Source: Deltaproteobacteria bacterium
Lineage (GTDB): Bacteria > Myxococcota_C > UBA6777
Assembly: GCA_002731275.1 (NCBI GenBank)
Contig: PCBK01000133.1
Location: 50,183-114,182, forward strand
Direction of reading: 5' to 3'
DNA: 64,000 nucleotides
Numbering within the stretch: position 1 is the stretch's first letter; each line of letters opens with the position of its first letter. The notes below the pieces were generated by a model. That model was not told the origin of the DNA, made no database searches, and was given only the letters and a program-made list of their open reading frames with translations. The position numbers were made by a program, and so were the translations under genes. Shown here one piece after another: positions 25,536 through 33,014 of this stretch.

Positions 25536-28472
25536 ATGATACTCAAAGAGAACTGGTTGTCGGAGTTGAGAAAATGGATTGCTGCTCCCAAGAACTCCTC
25601 TGAGCTTCGTCGCATAGCCAATGAGATTGTTGATAGTTTTCCAAGGCCTGAATCCTTGGCTCAGTCGTATGTTGAACCTTGGGGGACAAAAAAAAGTCCC
25701 TCTTTGGGGGATGACTGTGAGCAAAAAGAAACTGTTGTTTCGCTTTTAAATAGTTCTTTCACCGAAACCCTACATGGAAAAGGAGCTTCTGGAAGGAATA
25801 GAGTTTTTCTTTTGTCCGGTACTGGTATGGGAAAGACATCTTTGCTTGTCATGTTGTATCTCGCTGCTGAGGCTGGTCTTTGGAAGTCTTCTTCAGAGCA
25901 TTTTTTCTTCCAAAACATGGGGGGGAGGGGGTTCTCATTGAGTTCCATTCCTGTCGAAAAGCGGGGCCGAAGCACATTGTTTTTGGACTCTCTGGACGAA
26001 CTTTCTATCTCTTTGGATAAATTCGAAGAAAAACTTCACGCTATACTTCAAGAGGTTGAAGATTTTTTTGAGGTGATCATTTCCTGTCGCACGCAATTTC
26101 TTCCAGAGGAAATCGAAATGTCAGCTTCTCTTATGGGTGAAGGGTATATTCGGGTTAGTGAGTTTCATTACCCTGCCATCTATCTTGTTCCGTTTGATGA
26201 TGGACAAATCGAATCCTATTTGGAAATGCGCTACCCCGACAAATGGTATCAACGGTTTTTTCCCTGCGTTTTCAAAAATGACAAGCGTCTACAAGCGTCA
26301 ACAGCGATTTCCACTGTGCGTGAAATTTTCTTTCGTCCTTTGTTACTTTCTTACATTGACTACTGGCTTCCCTCGTTTGGAGATAAAGTTGAGACTGTTT
26401 TGTGGGAGGGAGATTTTCAAATTTACCGTCGTTTAGTTGATATTCTGATTCGTCGGGAAGCTGGTGCTGATAAAAGATGCCCCCCTCGTTTGTTGTGGGA
26501 TGCATATTTCCAAATAGCGCTTTCTATTCAGTCTCAAAAGAGCCTTACCCTGACAGAAGAGCAGTTGATTTCTTGTCTCCCCTCAGAGAGTGAATATGAG
26601 CCGGTTCCCTTCAAGAACGGAGATGACCCCCAACCTCCTGGGGATGCAAATTTGAAAGGAATATTCTCTTCTTCCGAAATTCTTGAACTTGTCAACGTCG
26701 TTATTGATGCTGGGGGTTGTTACCCGAATAGCTTTCTCTCTCATTTGCCAAGACGCCTTCAGGCTGGTGTCAAGAGATATGATCTCACCCGCCAAGAGGA
26801 GTTTGAGGGAGATCTCTGTTATCTCAATAAGCTTGATCAGTTTGTCGAAGGTAAGCTGCCAATAGAAGGTTGGTTCGGACGTGCTGAGTCTCTATTTAAT
26901 ACGACTCAACAAGAAACTCCTGAGATCCTCAAGGAGGCTATGAAAAAGGTCGAGGAGAGAAAGAAAGAGATGTTGGCAGAGAGAGGCAATTCGGTTTTGG
27001 GACAATTTTTTCGAAATTACAATCGGGCGAGTAAAGCCTTGTTGGAGCGAACTCCTGATGGAAAATATCACTTTTTTCACAGAAGCTTCCAGGAGTTTCT
27101 CGTTGTGAATGCTATTATAGAATGTAAGAACAGAGTCCCTACACCTGGAACGATCAAAGGGACAAGTGTACTTTTGGATTTCTTGAAAACTTTTTGTTCG
27201 TTTGGTTCAGGTGGGAAGAAAATTTCTCTTGCTGGTTTGGACGTTTCAGATCTCGATCTTCGCCCTCTTGGTTCTCAGGTTTTGGAGCGGTTTGATTTTG
27301 AGCTGGTTGTGTATAATGAACATACTGACTGGCCGGATTCTCCTCCTGAGGGAGTCGTTGGGCCGAGGTGTGATCTCCGAGGGCGGAGTATGCTTTGTTT
27401 TTCCGCAGAAGCGCTTGGAGAGGTCGATCTTCAGGGGGCAAAATATGATGATGAAACTCTGTGGCCTCCTAATTTTGATTTTCAGAGTTCGGGTGCTTTT
27501 GGACCAGGTGCATGTTTGAGTGGAGTCGATTTGAGTGGAATCGATTTGAGTGAAGTCGATTTGAGTGGAGCAGATTTGAGTGGAGTCCACCTGGAAGAAG
27601 CCAATCTGGAAGGAGTCAATCTGGAAGGAGCCGATCTCAAAGGAGCCAATCTGGAAGGAGCCAATCTCAAAGGAGCCAATTTCAAAGGAGCCAATCTCAA
27701 AGGAGCGAGATTTGACAGGTACACTGTCTGGCCAGAGAATTTTGATGAATTGAATTCCAGAGCTTTTGGACCCAGGGCTGATTTGAAGGGAGGTTGTTTT
27801 AAAGAAGAATATTTGAAAAATATCGATTTTACCGAGGTAAACCTGGAGGGGGCAAACCTGGAAGGGGTAAATCTCGAAGGTGCAAAGCTCCAAAACGCAA
27901 GCCTCGTCTCTGCCTGTCTTCAAGGTGCTGCTTTGTGGCAGACAAACCTAGAAGAAGCGGACTTGAGGGAAGCAAATTTAATGAATGCGGATCTGGAGCT
28001 TGCTGACTGTAGAACAGCAGTTTTGGAGAGAGCCAATCTTCAATATACAAATCTCCGAAATGTTGATTTTCAAGACGCAAACCTGCGTTATGCTCAATTT
28101 CAGGGGGCAGACTTTGAAGGAGTAAACTTGAAAGGGGCAAACTTGGAGGGTTGTAATTTGGACCAGGCTGTATTGAAGCGTGCTATTTATGACTCAGAGA
28201 CTCTGTGGCCTCCAGATTTTGATTTTCAGAGTTCGGGTGCTTTTGGACCAGGTGCATGTTTGAGTGGAGTCGATTTGAGTGGAGTCGATTTGAGTGGAGC
28301 AGATTTGAGTGGAGCAGATTTGAGTGGAGCAGATTTGAGTGGAGTCGATTTGAGTGGAGTCGATTTGAGTGGGGCGAGCTTAGAAGGGGGGAATTTTCAT
28401 GATATTTTGTTTGACTCTTCGACTATATGGCCTGAAGGTTTCAGCTTGCCCTCTTTTATCCAGAACGCTTGA
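25536..28472 (+). CDS. STAND/NACHT-like NTPase with pentapeptide-repeat C-terminus
   Basis: A 978-residue protein. Walker A is LSGTGMGKT (about 94-101) and Walker B is LFLDSLDELS (about 148-156). A helical region ends in FHRSFQEFLVVNAI (about 500-515), the hallmark before sensor repeats in NACHT-type STAND proteins. From about residue 560 to the end are pentapeptide repeats (A(D/N)LSGVDLSG, ANLKGANFKG), interrupted by WPPNFDFQSSGAFGPGA linkers. STAND NTPases use the repeat part as a sensor and oligomerise on ATP binding. No nuclease or TIR domain is fused at the N-terminus, where residues 1-75 are short and helical, so an effector in trans is likely, perhaps the DUF6602 nuclease next door (inference). 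The gene starts 60 bases after cmr6 with a weak ribosome site. Confidence 0.85.
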   Translation: MILKENWLSELRKWIAAPKNSSELRRIANEIVDSFPRPESLAQSYVEPWGTKKSPSLGDDCEQKETVVSLLNSSFTETLHGKGASGRNRVFLLSGTGMGKTSLLVMLYLAAEAGLWKSSSEHFFFQNMGGRGFSLSSIPVEKRGRSTLFLDSLDELSISLDKFEEKLHAILQEVEDFFEVIISCRTQFLPEEIEMSASLMGEGYIRVSEFHYPAIYLVPFDDGQIESYLEMRYPDKWYQRFFPCVFKNDKRLQASTAISTVREIFFRPLLLSYIDYWLPSFGDKVETVLWEGDFQIYRRLVDILIRREAGADKRCPPRLLWDAYFQIALSIQSQKSLTLTEEQLISCLPSESEYEPVPFKNGDDPQPPGDANLKGIFSSSEILELVNVVIDAGGCYPNSFLSHLPRRLQAGVKRYDLTRQEEFEGDLCYLNKLDQFVEGKLPIEGWFGRAESLFNTTQQETPEILKEAMKKVEERKKEMLAERGNSVLGQFFRNYNRASKALLERTPDGKYHFFHRSFQEFLVVNAIIECKNRVPTPGTIKGTSVLLDFLKTFCSFGSGGKKISLAGLDVSDLDLRPLGSQVLERFDFELVVYNEHTDWPDSPPEGVVGPRCDLRGRSMLCFSAEALGEVDLQGAKYDDETLWPPNFDFQSSGAFGPGACLSGVDLSGIDLSEVDLSGADLSGVHLEEANLEGVNLEGADLKGANLEGANLKGANFKGANLKGARFDRYTVWPENFDELNSRAFGPRADLKGGCFKEEYLKNIDFTEVNLEGANLEGVNLEGAKLQNASLVSACLQGAALWQTNLEEADLREANLMNADLELADCRTAVLERANLQYTNLRNVDFQDANLRYAQFQGADFEGVNLKGANLEGCNLDQAVLKRAIYDSETLWPPDFDFQSSGAFGPGACLSGVDLSGVDLSGADLSGADLSGADLSGVDLSGVDLSGASLEGGNFHDILFDSSTIWPEGFSLPSFIQNA
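27456..28380 (+). repeat. Recent DNA repeats inside the pentapeptide coding region
   Basis: An 84-base segment at 27456-27539 recurs at 28200-28283 with only two mismatches. Each copy leads into a run of 15-base units (AGTGGAGTCGATTTG, AGTGGAGCAGATTTG). The second run, 28264-28375, has about seven nearly identical units in a row. All are in frame and encode the LSGVD/LSGAD pentapeptides. The near identity at silent positions implies recent duplication or slippage rather than old protein-level conservation. Confidence 0.85.
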
Positions 28473-28614
28473 GGATGAGATTTCTCCTCTTCTTAATGCA
28501 GTTGCTCCAATTCGACGTCCGATCTGAGGACATGACTATGTTCTTTTCGGACCTGTTTTTTTCCGAAAAAAGTGTCTGTTGACAACATTTTACGTGGAAC
28601 ATGGAGGACGTGAA

Positions 28615-29361
28615 ATGGATAACAATAATCAAGGATTGCAAGGCACGCAATTGTTAAAACGTGCTTTTGAAGCAGAACAAGAATGCCTCAGAGCAAACCT
28701 AAAGTCATCAAATAGAATTACGCACTGTGGAGATCGAGGTGAGGTTAACGAACAGTTCTTTATCGATGTACTCAGAGCATATCTCCCCAACAGGTACACT
28801 GTAGAAAAAGCTATCGTCATCGATAGCACGGGAGCTGTCAGTCATTCCATTGACATCGTTATTTTTGACCGGCAATACACACCCACATTGTTTGACAATC
28901 AGAAACACAGATATGTCCCAGCAGAAGCCGTGTATGCAGTCTTTGAATGTAAGTCCAAAATCAACAAATCATACCTTGAGTATGCCGGAGATAAAGTCGA
29001 ATCAGTGAGAAAACTCAAGCGAACCAGCGTCAAAATTCCACACGCAGGCGGTGTTTACCCTGAAAGAAAACTGTTTCCGATAATTGGTGGCATACTTGCA
29101 ATCGATCTGGAGTGGGATACGGGATTAGGTTCAACATTTGAAGAGAATCACAAAAAACTCCAAGGGGACAAACACCTTGATTGTGGTTTCACTGCCGATG
29201 GACATTATTTTGATGTGTTTAACGAAGACAACTCCTACAAAACTCAGAAGGGGGCGGATGTCCTCGCATTTTTTGTTTTTCGCCTCTTGTGGAAACTTCA
29301 GAGGATGGCGACCGTTCCTGCTGTTGATTGGATGGCATATGCTACAAATTTTCGCTCTTGA
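28615..29361 (+). CDS. DUF6602 protein, PD-(D/E)XK nuclease-like
   Basis: A 248-residue protein. The order of motifs fits a restriction-endonuclease fold: a helix with GDRGEVNEQFFIDVLRAYLP, then the acidic HSIDIVIFDRQYTP, then VYAVFECKSKINKSYLE, giving a catalytic E and K in FECK. This arrangement matches the DUF6602 family, predicted nucleases that turn up in defence loci. The C-terminal half is more variable, with FVFRLLWKLQRM near the end. GGAGG lies seven bases before the ATG at 28615; an earlier start at 28579 lacks such a site. It follows the STAND gene by 142 bases in the same direction and may be its effector. Nuclease activity is inferred only. Confidence 0.7.
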   Translation: MDNNNQGLQGTQLLKRAFEAEQECLRANLKSSNRITHCGDRGEVNEQFFIDVLRAYLPNRYTVEKAIVIDSTGAVSHSIDIVIFDRQYTPTLFDNQKHRYVPAEAVYAVFECKSKINKSYLEYAGDKVESVRKLKRTSVKIPHAGGVYPERKLFPIIGGILAIDLEWDTGLGSTFEENHKKLQGDKHLDCGFTADGHYFDVFNEDNSYKTQKGADVLAFFVFRLLWKLQRMATVPAVDWMAYATNFRS

Positions 29362-29479
29362 TGGATTCCAGGGGTTTTTTGGAAAAGTCTGGTACACTCC
29401 AAGGAAGATGATTGTTTGAACGGTTTTTGGAGGATGAACCATGTTCATGATCATTGCACATCTCATTGATGGCGCCTAG

Positions 29480-29740
29480 GGCTACGATACTGTACATGAA
29501 CTCCGATGGCCTGAAGGTGATGAGTGTCCCTTTTGTCTATCCAAACGAGTCATTCGTCGTGGCTTCGATGACATCAAGTCCGCAAAGCAACGTTACCAAC
29601 GCAAAGAATGCAACAAACATTTTGATAATCCTATAGCCACCGTCTTCAGAGGGTATCACCGACCTTTCAAAACATGGGTTTTGTGCTTTGTATCTCATGG
29701 GGGAAAACCTATCTTTATTGGATTTTTATGTCTCTATTAA
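29480..29740 (+). pseudogene. Transposase N-terminal remnant (IS1595-like zinc ribbon)
   Basis: An open stretch of 86 codons without a start codon reads GYDTVHELRWPEGDECPFC and continues KRVIRRGFDDIKSAKQRYQ, then KECNKHFDN. This is the zinc-ribbon N-terminus of IS1595/ISXO2-like transposases (LRWP-G-x-CP-x-C, then RYxCKxC), with the last Cys replaced by His. The DDE catalytic part is missing; a stop at 29738-29740 follows. It is a decayed fragment at the right edge of the defence island. The flanking bases 29362-29479 and 29741-29873 show no other gene. Confidence 0.65.
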
Positions 29741-29873
29741 CATTGCTTTTTCATCGTTTCCAAACTTTCTTTTTTTGAGGTGGTGCACTTTTGGGATACC
29801 TTTCGACTATGAAGGGGAACTGTCCACAGGATGTGGCTGTGTATCCAACCCCCAATCTCTTGAGAGGAACGTT

Positions 29874-30437
29874 ATGAAAAAAACGCTTACTTTGTTCTTT
29901 GCCTCGGTCTTTTTGCTCTCCGCAAGCGCTGCGTTCGCGTGGCCAAAGCTCCCCAAAGGCTTCAAGTTTAAAGCTGGAAAGGTCTTGAAGTATCGCTTTG
30001 CTGCCGGTGATTACGGCGTCAAAAACGGTCTCGGTGTAGGCATCACCTACACATTTAGAACGGCCGGCCCCAAAGGCGGGACAATCACATTCAAAAACGT
30101 CAAAGCTTTGCTCGCGAGCCCACGAGTGAGCAACAAAGACAAGAAGTTCTTTCGTGCGTTGCGCAAGAAGATGCACAAACAATGGCTCCAAAAGCGCACA
30201 TTCTGTCGTGCTTTTGTGAAGAGACTCAAGCGACAACAAATCGCCAGCCGCAAAAGAAAATGTGGGCTGCGAGCCGGAGCGTGGCTTCGCAATGGCAATC
30301 ATGGCTACACAATGTGTATCAAACGCCCCAAACGTAACTCACAAAGAATGCTTAAGAGACGTGCTCGTCGTCTCCTTCGTTGCTCAAAACGCACACTCCG
30401 CTCCAAAAAGTCCAAGCTCACAAACTCCCGACGCTAG
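29874..30437 (+). CDS. Secreted, highly basic protein of unknown function
   Basis: A 187-residue protein with a clean signal peptide (KKTLTLFFASVFLLSASAAFA, cleavage after AFA) and a mature part very rich in Lys and Arg, especially from residue 100 on (RKKMHKQW, KRLKRQQ, RMLKRRARRLLR). Three or four Cys residues could form disulphides. I recognise no domain. GAGAGGA lies upstream of the ATG. The next gene is also a small, basic exported protein with Cys, so they may work together outside the cytoplasm. Confidence 0.65.
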   Translation: MKKTLTLFFASVFLLSASAAFAWPKLPKGFKFKAGKVLKYRFAAGDYGVKNGLGVGITYTFRTAGPKGGTITFKNVKALLASPRVSNKDKKFFRALRKKMHKQWLQKRTFCRAFVKRLKRQQIASRKRKCGLRAGAWLRNGNHGYTMCIKRPKRNSQRMLKRRARRLLRCSKRTLRSKKSKLTNSRR

Positions 30438-30500
30438 TCGTCTCTGCGTTGATGACCTTCAAAGTTGAATGGTCCAAAAATCGAATTCGTGGAGCATACG

Positions 30501-31196
30501 ATGAAACGATGTCTCTTTGTTCTGTTCTCAGGTTGTGTCTTTGTGTGTTTCTTGTTTGTCGGAATGTCTGACGCCCTGGCCTGGAAGTCATGTCGTTCGG
30601 GGTTTCGAACATACAAACATGGCAACTATCGCTGCACACTTGGTCGCAAAGATCAGTGTCTCAATGGCCGATGGAAATACAAAGGAAAGTGCGGCTTTTT
30701 CGGGAGGTTCTGCCACTATGGCTCAAAGAACTTCACCCACGGAAAGCTGCGATGCACGTCGGGAAAACGATACCAGTGCCGTAAGGGTCGTTGGAAATAC
30801 ATCGGAAAGTGCACAAGTGGCGGCAAAAATTGTCGTTCGGGTTTCCGGACTTACAAACATGGTCAATATCGCTGCACACTAGGGCGCAAAGATCAGTGTT
30901 GGTATGGGGCCTGGGTGTATCGTGGAAAATGTGGTCTCTTTGGTCAATTCTGCCACATTGGAGGTCGCTCATACAAAACAGGCGTGCAACAGTGCTTTCG
31001 AAAGAAGGGACAAAGTCGCCCTTACTTCCAAAAATGTCATCCTGGCAAATTTGAACATCAACAAAAAGCATTCTGGCAGACGATGTGGGGGACACCCTAT
31101 TGTTGCAACCACAACAATCGCCCCTACCGCCAAGGACAGAAGGTCAGAAAAAATAGCCACTGGTATCGATGTTCAAAGGGAAAATGGGTCTGGTAA
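30501..31196 (+). CDS. Secreted Cys-rich repeat protein
   Basis: A 231-residue exported protein. After a signal peptide (residues 1-27, ending SDALA) the mature protein has about four to five units of 35-42 residues with the pattern CRSGFRTYKHG..RCT.G....C..G.W.Y.GKC. The first and third units are nearly identical in DNA as well, implying recent duplication. The Cys spacing suggests small disulphide-bonded modules. It is very basic. It starts at the ATG at 30501, with GGAG six bases upstream. I recognise no named family. Confidence 0.7.
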   Translation: MKRCLFVLFSGCVFVCFLFVGMSDALAWKSCRSGFRTYKHGNYRCTLGRKDQCLNGRWKYKGKCGFFGRFCHYGSKNFTHGKLRCTSGKRYQCRKGRWKYIGKCTSGGKNCRSGFRTYKHGQYRCTLGRKDQCWYGAWVYRGKCGLFGQFCHIGGRSYKTGVQQCFRKKGQSRPYFQKCHPGKFEHQQKAFWQTMWGTPYCCNHNNRPYRQGQKVRKNSHWYRCSKGKWVW

Positions 31197-31231
31197 GACA
31201 GGCTAATACAAAAGCCCCATAAAAGATCCGG

Positions 31232-31609
31232 TTATTTGGGGGCACCACAGGCGATCCACTCAGCGAGTTTGTCGCGTTGTTCTTTGGGGGGATCGTCTGG
31301 TCCTGGAGGCATCGTCGTGTTGTTGGCCGCCGAACGTAGAAAAATCCGCTTCCTCAGAGCATGTGTCGCTTCATACGTATCAAATATATAGGCCAACGGT
31401 GCACCTCTTCGGCTCTTGCTGTCCACTGAATGACAACTATCACACCAATCCGCCAAAAATTGCTTGCCAAAATTCTCGTAGGTCAGCTTTGTACCCTCTG
31501 GCGGACACGAGACCTCCTCTAAATCCGTCCACAATCCGAAGTTCCCGCACCCGACGAGTGACAGAGAGACACAAAGACCGATACACGTTATCCATCGTTT
31601 GAATGTCAT
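31232..31609 (-). CDS. Lipoprotein with single c-type heme motif
   Basis: A 125-residue protein. The signal ends in a lipobox (SLVGC, Cys21), so it is lipid-anchored. The mature part has one heme-binding motif CDSCH (about residues 56-60) with a likely Met ligand in TMPPGPDDP (about 99-107), and a final helix ending in EWIACGAPK, as seen in small cytochrome-like domains of myxobacterial lipoproteins. It is last in a minus-strand run of three envelope genes (32825 down to 31232). It converges on the gene ending at 31196. Confidence 0.75.
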   Translation of the reverse strand: MTFKRWITCIGLCVSLSLVGCGNFGLWTDLEEVSCPPEGTKLTYENFGKQFLADWCDSCHSVDSKSRRGAPLAYIFDTYEATHALRKRIFLRSAANNTTMPPGPDDPPKEQRDKLAEWIACGAPK

Positions 31610-31621
31610 CAGATGCGCCCC

Positions 31622-32197
31622 CTATATCCCATAGTTGAAGCCAATGGCCAGTCGACCACCGGCGTACATCACCGGACCCATATCACCAGGGAACCACTTC
31701 AAGAACGCCTCACCTGACAGAAAAAAGACCCACTTCCCCTTCTTTAAGAACTCATACTCCGTCCCCACGGCAAAACCAATCCCACCACGGTGACGAATGC
31801 CATCACCCACACCAAGGATCGCCTTGATAAAGTCTCCGGCGATGACACTGAGCGATTCTTCGTGCTGATGGAGGATGAGGAGGCGACCAAAGGGGCGGAA
31901 CTTGCCGATCTTCCCCCAAGCCTGAATCCCCAACGAGATGAGCGTGATAAAACGCTGGTCGACGGCCGCATAGTCGAGATTGATATCTGTGAAAACACCC
32001 AGAAAACCCCAATGGCGATACCCCAACTTGAGCTGCGTACAGGCGACCCCGTCACCTCGCCACTCTGTCCCAGCACCTCCAATCCCCAGTGAGGCCCGTA
32101 AATCACCGGCCTTTGCGTGGGATGGAATCGCCAACAATAAAGACGCGAGCAGACAAAGCCCTATCCATCGCGTGATTGTGTGATTGATCGTGTACAT
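31622..32197 (-). CDS. Exported protein, outer-membrane barrel-like
   Basis: A 191-residue protein. The signal peptide is ITRWIGLCLLASLLLAIPSHAKA. The mature part has alternating hydrophobic strands (LKLGYRHWGFLGVFTDINLDYA, RGGIGFAVGTEYEF, YAGGRLAIGFNYGI) typical of a small outer-membrane beta barrel or a membrane-associated sheet, ending in an aromatic strand. The start at 32197 (MYTINHT) has AAGAGG upstream; upstream in-frame codons overlap the neighbouring lipoprotein gene and are unlikely. Function unknown. Confidence 0.6.
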   Translation of the reverse strand: MYTINHTITRWIGLCLLASLLLAIPSHAKAGDLRASLGIGGAGTEWRGDGVACTQLKLGYRHWGFLGVFTDINLDYAAVDQRFITLISLGIQAWGKIGKFRPFGRLLILHQHEESLSVIAGDFIKAILGVGDGIRHRGGIGFAVGTEYEFLKKGKWVFFLSGEAFLKWFPGDMGPVMYAGGRLAIGFNYGI

Positions 32198-32210
32198 GAT
32201 GATGAACCTC

Positions 32211-32825
32211 TTATTCCATCGGCCTTGTGGATGTGAGACTGAGCAGAGACCACTCATTCGCGCCGTGATTGTGTAAGTGAAAGTAAATGGGCGTCCCTTT
32301 GGGAATGTCTTCACTCACCGTCCATGTCAGCGTGTGTAGCTTCTTTGGGGAAGGGATCGGGATGGTGATGTCCCAAAGTGTTTGTCCACCGATACGGATG
32401 GCGACATGGGCTTCGGCTGCAGTCGATGAGCTGAGATCATAATGCCACAACTTGAGCTGAAGGGTGTCACCTTTGTGAAGCGCTATGAGGGCTGGCTGGC
32501 GTGCCGTCAGATAGCGACAGATCCCTGTGTGGACACCAAAAGACCACTCCCCATTGACGAGATGGGGCTCGGCGGCGTATGGACAGCGTACCTTTTCGGG
32601 GCGGTCTTTGAATGGATCCTCCGAGGCGGTCAATTTTTGCCAGGCTTTTGCGTTGACAAGTGACGTCGTGGTGACACATGTTCCTGTGTCTGGATGGGCG
32701 GTGGCACCTTTTGGACACGTCTTTTGTTGCTCAAGCTCAGGGATGTAATCACCACATCCTGTGAGCCAAAGGGCACATAATAGGAGCTGAAAGACTTTTC
32801 TTCTCTTTGCGGCTTTGCACTTCAC
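32211..32825 (-). CDS. Lipoprotein of unknown function
   Basis: A 204-residue protein with a lipoprotein signal (LLLCALWLTGC). A short Cys-containing segment follows (KTCPKGATAHPDTGTCV). The rest is beta-rich, with CRYLTARQPALIALHKGDTLQLKLWHYDLS, reminiscent of a jelly-roll or sugar-binding-like sheet, but no family was recognised. The start is GTG at 32825, with AGGA seven bases before. It is the first of three same-direction envelope genes. Confidence 0.6.
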   Translation of the reverse strand: MKCKAAKRRKVFQLLLCALWLTGCGDYIPELEQQKTCPKGATAHPDTGTCVTTTSLVNAKAWQKLTASEDPFKDRPEKVRCPYAAEPHLVNGEWSFGVHTGICRYLTARQPALIALHKGDTLQLKLWHYDLSSSTAAEAHVAIRIGGQTLWDITIPIPSPKKLHTLTWTVSEDIPKGTPIYFHLHNHGANEWSLLSLTSTRPME

Positions 32826-33014
32826 GTCGTCGTCCTATTTTTTTGCGGGCGGGCTTCTTTGTAGTGTACTGCCTTGATCGAAAAGTATCACACTTTTGGT
32901 TTGCGCATGTCACTGTGGATAACGTATGATGTGAAGCAAGTTCATACATGAGAGAGCTGATCCCTCGAAGACCTCAACAGGAGCGAGTGTACAATATGGT
33001 AGGCGTGTGCTGAG

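Noticed and set aside
28258..28380. Tandem 15-base repeats as CRISPR or minisatellite
   Set aside because: They are in frame, encode pentapeptide repeats and lie within the intact STAND gene.
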